Shown here: one piece after another, positions 1 through 5,987 of the stretch | Layout of the letters: each line of letters starts with the position of its first letter | How positions within the stretch are numbered: position 1 is the stretch's first letter | DNA from: UBA1163 sp049513055 | GTDB lineage: Bacteria > Desulfobacterota > BSN033 > UBA1163 | Direction of reading: 5' to 3' | DNA: 10,584 nucleotides | Assembly: GCA_049513055.1 (NCBI GenBank) | Contig: JBEKWN010000155.1 | Span: 1 to 10,584 of the forward strand | The notes under the pieces: generated by a model | What the model was told of the DNA's origin: nothing | Databases searched by the model: none | What the model saw: only the letters and a program-made list of their open reading frames with translations | Translations under genes and position numbers: made by a program

Positions 1-1
1 C

Positions 2-235
2 TGCAAAAAATGTTATTCAGAATCTTTTCAAAACTTTGGAATCGGTTGGTTAGTTCATGTGGTAGAAAGATGCACAGTTTGTGGAGCCTGTAAAGATACC
101 TGCCCACGGGGGATTCATCTTTTTGAGATTATTCAACTACTCCGGGAGAAGATATCGAATTTAAACACACTGCCTCTCAACTTTCCAATCTCTCAGGGAA
201 GTGAGAAAACAGGAGTTGTTAATATAACAAAATGA
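2..235 (+). CDS. Iron-sulfur protein, C-terminal fragment (5' end outside window)
   Basis: The frame is open from base 2 to the TGA at 233-235 and gives the last 77 residues of a longer protein. The fragment has a CxxC pair at its very start and then a complete ferredoxin-type motif, C-T-V-C-G-A-C-K-D-T-C-P, which binds a 4Fe-4S cluster. A short hydrophilic tail follows. Its stop overlaps the next start (ATGA at 232-235), so it is very probably co-transcribed and translationally coupled with the HdrD-like gene. The protein therefore likely belongs to the same electron-transfer unit. The part that would identify the family (flavin, NAD or membrane domain) lies upstream of the window, so no more specific name is given. 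Confidence 0.75.
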   Translation, partial: CKKCYSESFQNFGIGWLVHVVERCTVCGACKDTCPRGIHLFEIIQLLREKISNLNTLPLNFPISQGSEKTGVVNITK

Positions 236-1365
236 AGATCGATCCTAAAACTTTTATCAAGGATTATCAACTCGATATATGCATCCAATGCGGGACGTGC
301 ACAGGAGGATGTCCTGTTAAATTTAGATCTCCCCTCAATATGAGGAGGCTGGTCAGAGAGACATTCTTCACAGCCAACCCTTCTCTCCTGTTCAAAAGAC
401 CTGAATTATGGGCCTGTACCACCTGCAGCACTTGTAGCCTTCGCTGTCCTGCTGGAGTGAAAAACGTTGAGCTGATTATGGCGATACGAAATTTTCTTGC
501 CAATCAAGGCGAGGTCCCTTCAACCATCAGGGATGCTCTTGAAAATACCTTTCTCCAAGGGAATCCATGGGGACGGTTCCGTGATCGCAGGGCAGATTGG
601 GCAAAAGACCTGGGAGTAAAAATTCTCGGAGAAGTATCCACAGAGACATTGCTCTATGTGGGCTGTGCCCCTTCTTATGATCCAAGGGTTCAGAATGTCT
701 CAATAGCCCTTGTCAAAATCTTTCAAAAAGCAGATCTCGACTTTGGGATTCTTGGGAAGAAAGAATCCTGTTGTGGAAACGAGATCAGAAGGATGGGCGA
801 GCAGGCTCTTTTCAAAAAACTGGCAAAGGACAATACAAACCTCTTTAAAAAGTCTGGGATCAAAAGAATCATAACCATCTCACCTCATTGTTTCAATACT
901 TTTAAAAATGAGTATCCAGACCTCAATATCCCAGTCCAACATTATACCCAGGTCATTGCAAATCTAATCGAGGCAGGGAAATTAAAAATGTCTAAGGCAC
1001 TGGACCTCCATGCCACCTATCAGGATCCCTGTTTTCTTGGAAAACAGAATTTGGTCTTCGATGAACCGAGAAAAATTTTGACCTCCATTCCTGGATTGGA
1101 ATTTGCCGAGATGGAAAGATCAAGGCAAAGGAGCCTTTGTTGTGAAGGAGGAGGGGGTAGGATGTGGGCTGAAGGGGGAACAGAAGGGACTCGAAATGGA
1201 GAGATTCGAATCAAGGAAGCTGTTGCATTGGGTGCAAAGGTGATGGCCACAGCTTGTCCTTTCTGCCTCTTAACTCTTGAAGATGCCGTAAAAACCTCAA
1301 GCTTAACAGATCAGATTGCGGTAAAAGATATTTCGGAGTTGGTCGCTGAAGCGATAGAAGGCTGA
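232..1365 (+). CDS. HdrD-like (HdrC-HdrB fused) iron-sulfur oxidoreductase
   Basis: This 377-residue protein has no obvious membrane segment. Residues 15-75 form an HdrC-like ferredoxin domain with two 4Fe-4S motifs (C17, C20, C23, C27-P and C62, C65, C68, C72-P). Two cysteine-rich CCG domains follow: C145, C180-C181 and C220, then C267, C303-C304, C342 and C345. This is the layout of heterodisulfide reductase subunit D, GlpC and ETF-linked Fe-S oxidoreductases, in which CCG cysteines hold unusual clusters that move electrons between a flavoprotein and a thiol/disulfide or quinone partner. In the first CCG domain the usual C-x-x-C reads S217-P-H-C220, so only the second domain has the full set. 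There is an AGGAG at 211-215, too far from ATG 232 to act alone; overlap with the preceding gene suggests coupling. Being next to etfB points to service as an ETF electron acceptor or donor, which is inferred. Confidence 0.85.
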   Translation: MKIDPKTFIKDYQLDICIQCGTCTGGCPVKFRSPLNMRRLVRETFFTANPSLLFKRPELWACTTCSTCSLRCPAGVKNVELIMAIRNFLANQGEVPSTIRDALENTFLQGNPWGRFRDRRADWAKDLGVKILGEVSTETLLYVGCAPSYDPRVQNVSIALVKIFQKADLDFGILGKKESCCGNEIRRMGEQALFKKLAKDNTNLFKKSGIKRIITISPHCFNTFKNEYPDLNIPVQHYTQVIANLIEAGKLKMSKALDLHATYQDPCFLGKQNLVFDEPRKILTSIPGLEFAEMERSRQRSLCCEGGGGRMWAEGGTEGTRNGEIRIKEAVALGAKVMATACPFCLLTLEDAVKTSSLTDQIAVKDISELVAEAIEG

Positions 1366-1394
1366 CAAGCCGTCTTTCCCCTCTCCCTTGACGG

Positions 1395-1428
1395 CCTCCG
1401 GCTCAGAGGAGCCTCTGGCTCGGAGAGG
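1395..1428. repeat. GC-rich short tandem direct repeat after the hdrD-like gene
   Basis: Two similar copies lie almost head to tail: cctccggctcagagg at 1395-1409 and cctctggctcggagagg at 1412-1428. Between them cagagg-ag-cctctg (1404-1417) can also fold as a 6-bp stem. The flanking ccctctccctt (1379-1389) and gggggaggg (1438-1446) belong to the same GC-rich, purine/pyrimidine-strand-biased block, which begins about ten bases after the stop of the preceding gene. No U-run follows, so it does not look like an ordinary intrinsic terminator. Confidence 0.5.
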
Positions 1429-1480
1429 AGAAGGCGTGGGGGAGGGTGAGTCATCATAGTTTTTGATCCCCCTCCCCTTT

Positions 1481-1543
1481 ACCCTGTTAGATAAGGTTCT
1501 CTATTCGGCCCTGTTGTTCAGAAAACATTCTATCTAACAGGGT
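1481..1543. repeat. 63-bp element with perfect 13-bp terminal inverted repeats
   Basis: The ends are accctgttagata (1481-1493) and its exact reverse complement tatctaacagggt (1531-1543), with 37 bases between them. Similar C-rich tracts lie outside both ends (gatccccctcccc at 1475-1487 partly overlapping the left side, and gaatcccctccc at 1544-1555). It could fold as a long hairpin in the leader of etfB or be a very small non-autonomous inverted-repeat element. It has no coding potential. Confidence 0.6.
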
Positions 1544-1546
1544 GAA

Positions 1547-1569
1547 TCCCCTCCCGCCAAGGGAGGGGA
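1547..1569. repeat. Perfect 9-bp hairpin just before etfB
   Basis: The arms are tcccctccc (1547-1555) and gggagggga (1561-1569) with a five-base loop, ending 22 bases before the etfB start. The stem is GC-rich and would be stable in mRNA. With no U-tract after it, a role as transcript-end protection or processing site is as likely as termination. The function is not shown by the sequence. Confidence 0.55.
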
Positions 1570-1591
1570 GAGTTATATTCTGGAGGTTTCA

Positions 1592-2338
1592 ATGAACATT
1601 GCGGTATGTGTTAAAAGAATCCCAAAGACTGCAGAGGCGGACATCTTTATTGAGAAGGATGGAACAGATATTAAGAAGGATCATCTGGTCTTCCACCTCA
1701 ATGATTGGGACGGCTACGCAGTCAGAGAAGCGGCCCTCTTAAAAGAGAAATATGGGGGTGAGGTAACTGTCATCACAATCGGGCCTGAAGAGTCAAAAGA
1801 GGTATTGACGAGATGCCTGGCTATGGGGGCGGATAGGGCATTAAGGATAGAGGAACCTGCTGCTCAAGATGGACATCTGATTGCCAAGATACTTTCTCAA
1901 ACAATTAAAAATCAATCCTTTGATCTCATCTTAACAGGTGTTCAGGCAGAGGATGACAACTGGGGACAGGTTGGAGTGAGCCTGGCTCAAATGTTAGGCC
2001 TTCCTCACGCAGCCATTGTCACCCATATCGAGATTACCGGGGACAAGGCAAAGGTCCGAAGAGAATTGGAAGGCGGGATCGATGAAGTCATAACCATTCA
2101 GACAGGCATCAACGAACCAAAATATGTTTCCCTTGCCGCACTCTTAGAAGCAGAAGACAAGGAGATCAAGGATCTTGGAATGGAGGAGATAGGGCTCACC
2201 TCAGGCGAATCCGTCGATACAAAAATCGATCAAGTATTTTTTCCAACTGTTGGAAAGATGGCAGAAATATTAAAAGGCAATCCTGAAGAAGTCGTGACGC
2301 AATTGACCGAAATCATTAAAAAGAAAAAAGGGGGCTAA
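1592..2338 (+). CDS. etfB: Electron transfer flavoprotein beta subunit
   Basis: This is a 248-residue protein of normal EtfB length. It begins with the family's nucleotide-fold strand and C-V-K-R-I-P (residues 6-11). It carries the N-D-W-D-x-x-A-x-x-E-A segment (37-47) and T-G-V-Q-A-E-D-D-x-x-G-Q-V-G (115-128). It also has the ETF-beta signature region V-R-R-E-L-E-G-G (155-162) leading into P-K-Y-x-x-L. EtfB pairs with EtfA to carry electrons, usually from acyl-CoA dehydrogenases, via FAD plus AMP or a second FAD. Start ATG 1592 has GGAGG at 1582-1586, five bases away. The HdrD-like gene upstream and etfA downstream fit an Etf-Hdr electron-transfer unit. Whether this ETF bifurcates electrons cannot be settled by eye. 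The partner etfA is damaged, so the pair may not work as sequenced. Confidence 0.93.
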   Translation: MNIAVCVKRIPKTAEADIFIEKDGTDIKKDHLVFHLNDWDGYAVREAALLKEKYGGEVTVITIGPEESKEVLTRCLAMGADRALRIEEPAAQDGHLIAKILSQTIKNQSFDLILTGVQAEDDNWGQVGVSLAQMLGLPHAAIVTHIEITGDKAKVRRELEGGIDEVITIQTGINEPKYVSLAALLEAEDKEIKDLGMEEIGLTSGESVDTKIDQVFFPTVGKMAEILKGNPEEVVTQLTEIIKKKKGG

Positions 2339-2344
2339 ACCAGA

Positions 2345-2462
2345 ATGCCAAATGTCAAAGCTCAAAGTTCAAATGAATTTTCGAATTTCAAAGTTCAAAT
2401 TGGAACTGGCTTACTATTTGGCATTTGACATTCATTTGGCATTTGGATTTTGACATTTGAAA
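2345..2462. repeat. Heptad-phased intergenic repeat, type A, copy 1 (3' of etfB)
   Basis: The element starts 6 bases after the etfB stop. Its left part is a run of 7-base units ATGCCAA, ATGTCAA, AGCTCAA and AGTTCAA (2345-2372; consensus AKBYCAA). Its right part is a run of units of opposite sense, TTTGGCA, TTTGACA, TTTGGCA, TTTGGAT, TTTGACA and TTTGAAA (2417-2462, with a 4-base slip at 2431-2434). The arms are roughly complementary, so the transcript could fold. A second copy in inverted window orientation lies at 7605-7716. The rest of this spacer holds only the etfA ribosome binding site and an isolated TATAAT at 2504-2509. Confidence 0.85.
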
Positions 2463-2530
2463 TTTATTGCGGATTGAAAATAACTTACCAGTCTTTCAGC
2501 AGATATAATGGATGATTAGGGGGTAAAGCA

Positions 2531-3408
2531 ATGGGCGAGATCTTTGTATTGGTGGAGCATCGACAGGGAAAAATTCGTGACATCACCTATGAGATGTTAC
2601 AGGCGGGAGAGACGCTTGCCTCCCAGCAGGGGACTTCATCGACTGTGGTACTATTGGGTCAAAATATCAACCCCTTCTCACGCTGATCGGACACACCGCT
2701 TTTGGAATGGACCTGGCGCCGAGCCTTTCTGTGGAAATGGGGTTTCCTTTGGTTACGGATTGCATCGGCCTCTCGTTTGAAGAGAGCCGTTTGAAAGCTG
2801 TTCGATCCATCTATGGAGGAAAAGTAAATGCTAATGTATCCTTGAGGGCATCCAAAGGATACGTCGCTACTGTTCGGCCGGGCGTTTTCAGTCCCGGGGC
2901 GCCTGGTGAAAAGAAGGGTGGGATTGTTATGGAACCCTCTCCCCTTCAAGGGACGATCGATGTAAAAAAATTTATCGAATATATTGAAGCACCTATCACA
3001 GGAGAAGATATTACTCAAGCCGAGATCATTGTCTCTGTGGGCCAAGGGATCGGAGGGCCTGAGCATATTCCGATGATAGAGGAAGTGGCCAAAAGCTTGG
3101 GCGGGGTCATTGCCTGTTCACGGCCAGTGGTGGATCGAAATTGGTTACCCAAAGATCGACAGGTTGGAATCTCTGGAAAGACGGTGAAGCCGAAGGTCTA
3201 TATTGCCATTGGAATCAGCGGTGCCTTCCAGCATGTCACGGCTATGCAAGGTTCTGAAACGATCATCGCCATCAATAAAGATCCACGCGCTCCGATTTTT
3301 AGTGTGGCCGATTATGGCATTGTGGATGATTTTCAAAAAAGGGATGATTGTACAGATCCTCCTTTTTCCCCTCCTCATCTTCCAGTCCATCCCACTCACC
3401 ATCTCTAA
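2531..3408 (+). pseudogene. etfA: Electron transfer flavoprotein alpha subunit, disrupted by internal deletion and frameshift
   Basis: ATG 2531 has AGGGGG at 2518-2523, seven bases upstream. It opens a typical EtfA N-terminus (M-G-E-I-F-V-L-V-E-H, reaching V-V-L-L-G-Q-N) that stops at 2684-2686 after 51 codons. From 2671 EtfA homology resumes in another frame (L-L-T-L-I-G-H-T-A-F-G-M-D-L-A-P) and runs to 3408. This part includes the FAD domain: S-V-G-Q-G-I-G-G, S-R-P-V-V-D, Q-V-G-I-S-G-K-T-V, and the signature Y-I-A-I-G-I-S-G-A-F-Q-H followed by I-I-A-I-N-K-D-P-R-A-P-I-F. Compared with remembered EtfA sequences about 40 codons are missing at about 2669, and the deletion is not a multiple of three. 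The C-terminal frame could begin at ATG 2707 (233 residues), but such a product lacks the N-terminal domain that contacts EtfB. After D-D-F-Q-K (about 3339) the usual tail is replaced by an unrelated Pro/His-rich stretch. The intact protein would hold the ETF FAD. Confidence 0.8.
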
Positions 3409-3418
3409 AAACCGATAC

Positions 3419-3448
3419 TTGTGAGTTCATGACGTTTTGTAATACAAT
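3419..3448 (+). promoter_or_regulatory. Candidate sigma-70 promoter for acyl-CoA synthetase 1
   Basis: TTGTGA (3419-3424) and TACAAT (3443-3448) are separated by 18 bases and lie about 48 bases before the synthetase start, which itself has AGGAGA at 3483-3488. The region also marks the change from etfA remnant to a gene of different composition. No operator is evident. Confidence 0.4.
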
Positions 3449-3495
3449 GATACTAACTCGTTTTCCCTTCAATGCCAGCGAAAGGAGACGATACG

Positions 3496-5196
3496 ATGGC
3501 GCTTCACACTGCCGAACGTACATCCGACGCTCCCGAATTTCGCCCGTGGTTCAAGTACTATGACCCGCAAGTCCCTCTGCACCTGACCTATCCACATATT
3601 CCACTCTACTGCCTGTTGGACGAGACCGTCGCTAAGAACTCCACCAGTCCATGCACAAACTTTTTCGGAAGACGGCTCACCTACCAGCAGATCAAAGAAC
3701 TATCTGACCGTTTTGCCGCGAGCATTAGCAGCCTGGGCATCCGAAAAGGTGATCGCGTGGTTCTGCTCCTTCCTAATTCACCGCAGTTTCTCATAGCCTA
3801 TTATGGTCTTTTGAAAGCCGGGGCCGTAATCGTCCCTCTGAACCCTCTCTCCGCTGAGCGCGAGCTTGAATTCTACTTGACTGATTCGGGAGCTGAGGTC
3901 ATCATCACGATTCCACTCTTTTTGAATAAAGTGGCATCGGTCAGAGGCAAGACTCCTCTAAAACACATCGTCTACAGCCGCCTCGCTGACTTTCTCCCGT
4001 TCCCGCTGAACCTCGCTCAAGGGTTCCAAGAGCGTAGACTCATACGCAGGCTAAACGGCTCAGCCTTGGTGGATTTCAAAGAATTACTGAAGCAAGCGCT
4101 CCGGCTTGATTGGCATCCAGAGCCAGTTCAGCCAGACGAGATGGCCGTGCTGATCTACAGCGGCGGCACCACTGGCGTTGCCAAGGGCATCATGCTTTCT
4201 CACTTTAACTTAGTAGCCAATGCTCATCAGATCATAGCCTGGGGTCATCTCACTGACGAGCAAGGGGTACTGGCTGCCCTGCCTCTCTTTCACGGCTTTG
4301 GCATGAGCGTCACCATGAATGCGGCAGTGCTGGCCGGAGGCGAGATTTTTCTGGTGCCCCGCTTTAGCGCAAAGCAAATCGCCAAGGCCATCCAAAAGTA
4401 CAAACCATCTTTCTTTATTGGCGTACCAACAATGTTTGTACAGTTGAGCAACTTGCCGGACATTCACCGCTACGATTTCAGCAGCCTGCGGGGAATCTTT
4501 GTCGGCGCAGCGCCCCTGACCAAATCGATCAAGGATGATTTTGAGAAAAAGACAGGTGGACGGATGATCGAAGGCTACGGCCTCACCGAAGCGGTGACGG
4601 CTATCATGGCGAATCCCTACCAGGGAATGCACAAAGTCGGCAGCATCGGCATCCCGTTTCCCGATGTGGATGTCAAAATCGTCAGCCTCGACGACGGACA
4701 CAATCTTATGCCTGGCGAGTTGGGTGAGATTGTTCTCAGAAGTCCCACCGTGATGCTTGGGTATTACAAAAATGCCGAAGAAACCAAAAAGACAATTGTG
4801 GATGCTTGGCTCTACACGGGCGATATTGGCTACGTGAACGACGACGGTTACTTTTACATCACTGACCGCAAGAAGGACCTCATCATCGTCGGCGGGTTCA
4901 ACGTCTTTCCGCGCGAGATTGACGAACTGATCTATCAGCACCCCAAGGTCAAGGAGGGCATCGCCATCGGCATCCCTGATCCACGCAAAGGAGAGCGCAT
5001 CAAGGTCTACATCGTCCTCAAGGAGGGCGAGATGGCGACGCCGGAAGAATTCACCACCTACTTCAAGGAGCGCCTCACGCCGTACAAGGTTCCATCCGAG
5101 GTCGAGTTTCGTACAGAATTGCCCAAAAGCATGATCGGCAAAATCCTCCGGCGTGCGCTGCGAGAAGAAGAGAATCGCAAGGCGAAAGAAACTTAG
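3496..5196 (+). CDS. Long-chain fatty-acid-CoA ligase (AMP-forming), complete
   Basis: This 566-residue ANL-superfamily enzyme should convert a carboxylic acid, ATP and CoA to acyl-CoA, AMP and PPi in the cytoplasm. All core motifs are present: the phosphate loop Y-S-G-G-T-T-G-V-A-K-G (221-231), G-Y-G-L-T-E-A (360-366), Y-T-G-D (440-443), the hinge R-K-K-D-L-I-I-V-G-G-F-N-V-F-P (458-472), and the C-terminal P-K-S-M-I-G-K-I-L-R-R with catalytic lysine K549. ATG 3496 is preferred over an in-frame ATG at 3472 because AGGAGA ends seven bases before it. The gene follows the etfA remnant but has a candidate promoter of its own. Third codon positions look richer in G/C than in neighbouring genes (many GGC, GCC, ATC, CTG and AAG codons), which suggests separate ancestry. 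The exact chain-length or aromatic substrate cannot be read from the sequence. Confidence 0.92.
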   Translation: MALHTAERTSDAPEFRPWFKYYDPQVPLHLTYPHIPLYCLLDETVAKNSTSPCTNFFGRRLTYQQIKELSDRFAASISSLGIRKGDRVVLLLPNSPQFLIAYYGLLKAGAVIVPLNPLSAERELEFYLTDSGAEVIITIPLFLNKVASVRGKTPLKHIVYSRLADFLPFPLNLAQGFQERRLIRRLNGSALVDFKELLKQALRLDWHPEPVQPDEMAVLIYSGGTTGVAKGIMLSHFNLVANAHQIIAWGHLTDEQGVLAALPLFHGFGMSVTMNAAVLAGGEIFLVPRFSAKQIAKAIQKYKPSFFIGVPTMFVQLSNLPDIHRYDFSSLRGIFVGAAPLTKSIKDDFEKKTGGRMIEGYGLTEAVTAIMANPYQGMHKVGSIGIPFPDVDVKIVSLDDGHNLMPGELGEIVLRSPTVMLGYYKNAEETKKTIVDAWLYTGDIGYVNDDGYFYITDRKKDLIIVGGFNVFPREIDELIYQHPKVKEGIAIGIPDPRKGERIKVYIVLKEGEMATPEEFTTYFKERLTPYKVPSEVEFRTELPKSMIGKILRRALREEENRKAKET

Positions 5197-5389
5197 CCGT
5201 GATTTCATTGGTTCAAGACATCAAATACAACCAATCTGCTTACCGGTTACAAATTAAAATCTACACTATAATGACAAAATGACTTGTTAATGGTAGGAAG
5301 AGGAAGCTTTGAGAAAAGAGATTGTGATCTTTACTTGCAGGTTTTCACCACGGATTATTTTGAAGAGATGATCTTTACTTTTCTTTTTT
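5197..5389. other. Spacer between convergent genes, with a short direct repeat
   Basis: This 193-base gap separates the 3' ends of synthetase 1 and the rubrerythrin gene. It contains attggtt/aaccaat (5207-5213 and 5229-5235), a weak 7-bp stem with a 15-base loop. It also has the 11-mer gatctttactt twice (5326-5336 and 5370-5380), each preceded by a related agagat. No gene and no convincing U-tailed terminator are visible. Confidence 0.4.
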
Positions 5390-5776
5390 TCATTTAAATT
5401 CGACGAACTGCTCCTTGGGTGCTGAGCATACCGGACAGACTTCGGGCCAGACTCCATCCGACACATAACCGCACACCTGGCACACATAATAAGCGGTTTC
5501 CCTCTCTCCAATCAGGTGGTTCATCGCCTTTTTGTAAAGCTTGGCGTAATCATCTTCTACATCTTTGGAATTGGAGAAGATATTCGAAGCGGTAATGTCC
5601 CCTATCTCCCCGGCAAGTTCGACAAAATGGTCATAAGCCACTCCCGCAATACTGGTTTCTGACTGAAAGCTCTCTTTGAGATTGGTATCGGTGTCTTTGA
5701 TCTCCCTGAGCATCCGAAGCGCTCGCTCACCGTGAATCTCTTCACTGAAAGCGATCACGCGGAAGAGCTTAGCCAT
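5390..5776 (-). CDS. Rubrerythrin, probably 5'-truncated or with lost start
   Basis: From the only available ATG (5776) this is 128 residues: part of a ferritin-like four-helix domain (S-E-E-I-H-G-E-R-A-L at 11-20, a second helix pair around 36-86) and a C-terminal rubredoxin-like domain with C99, C102, C114 and C117. Rubrerythrins are di-iron peroxidases of anaerobes that remove hydrogen peroxide using rubredoxin or NADH-linked electrons. The reading frame upstream of 5776 stays coding: E-G-E-A-K-A-A-L-R-L-K-I-F (to about 5850) matches the family's first helix, which supplies iron ligands. That frame meets a TAA near 5881 without any ATG, GTG or TTG, so the true start is missing or altered. 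The usual E-E-V-H of the later helix reads E-D-D-Y (75-78 of the short form). The gene may therefore be damaged. It follows synthetase 2 on the same strand. Confidence 0.75.
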   Translation of the reverse strand: MAKLFRVIAFSEEIHGERALRMLREIKDTDTNLKESFQSETSIAGVAYDHFVELAGEIGDITASNIFSNSKDVEDDYAKLYKKAMNHLIGERETAYYVCQVCGYVSDGVWPEVCPVCSAPKEQFVEFK

Positions 5777-5913
5777 CTGGGGAAGTTCTTCCTGATCCGC
5801 CTTCTTGCTAAAGATTTTTAGCCGGAGTGCGGCCTTGGCCTCGCCCTCATAAAACCGTCTTATTTTTTTATTCCGATTTTAAAAGAAAAAACAAAAGGAA
5901 TGAAGTGAAATTT

Positions 5914-5987
5914 GGAATTCGGATTGCGGAATGCGGATTTAGACTTTATGGGTAATAGGCTATGCCCTATGCGCCATGCGCTATGCT
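5914..5987. repeat. Heptad-phased intergenic repeat, type B (3' of acyl-CoA synthetase 2)
   Basis: Two blocks of 7-base units are separated by 18 bases: GGAATTC, GGATTGC, GGAATGC and GGATTTA (5914-5941; consensus GGAWTKM), and CTATGCC, CTATGCG, CCATGCG and CTATGCT (5960-5987; consensus CYATGCN). In the direction of synthetase 2 the second block begins exactly at the stop codon of that gene's original frame (5987-5989). The sequence differs from the type A repeats but the unit length and position are the same. Confidence 0.7.

Noticed and set aside
2345..2462. CRISPR-like array
   Set aside because: Units are 7 bases, directly adjacent and degenerate, with no spacers and no cas genes.
2504..2509. 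Promoter for etfA at the perfect TATAAT
   Set aside because: No -35 hexamer at a usual distance: TTGAAA is 24 bases away and TTACCA 13. Left as an isolated match.
2660..2690. Programmed ribosomal frameshift in etfA
   Set aside because: There is no slippery heptamer at the switch, and about 40 codons are missing, which a frameshift cannot restore.
3340..3424. EtfA tail in the +1 frame after the A-run
   Set aside because: The alternative tail is hydrophobic and does not resemble known EtfA C-termini, so a simple one-base error does not repair the gene.
3472..3495. Upstream ATG for acyl-CoA synthetase 1
   Set aside because: The AGGAGA at 3483-3488 lies between the two ATGs and is correctly spaced for 3496, not 3472.
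4210..5208. Long open frame of 332 codons on the minus strand inside acyl-CoA synthetase 1
   Set aside because: It is antisense to a gene with every expected synthetase motif, has no recognisable domain, and is explained by the GC-rich codon use of the real gene.
5207..5235. Intrinsic terminator for acyl-CoA synthetase 1
   Set aside because: The 7-bp A/T-rich stem has a 15-base loop and no U-tract.
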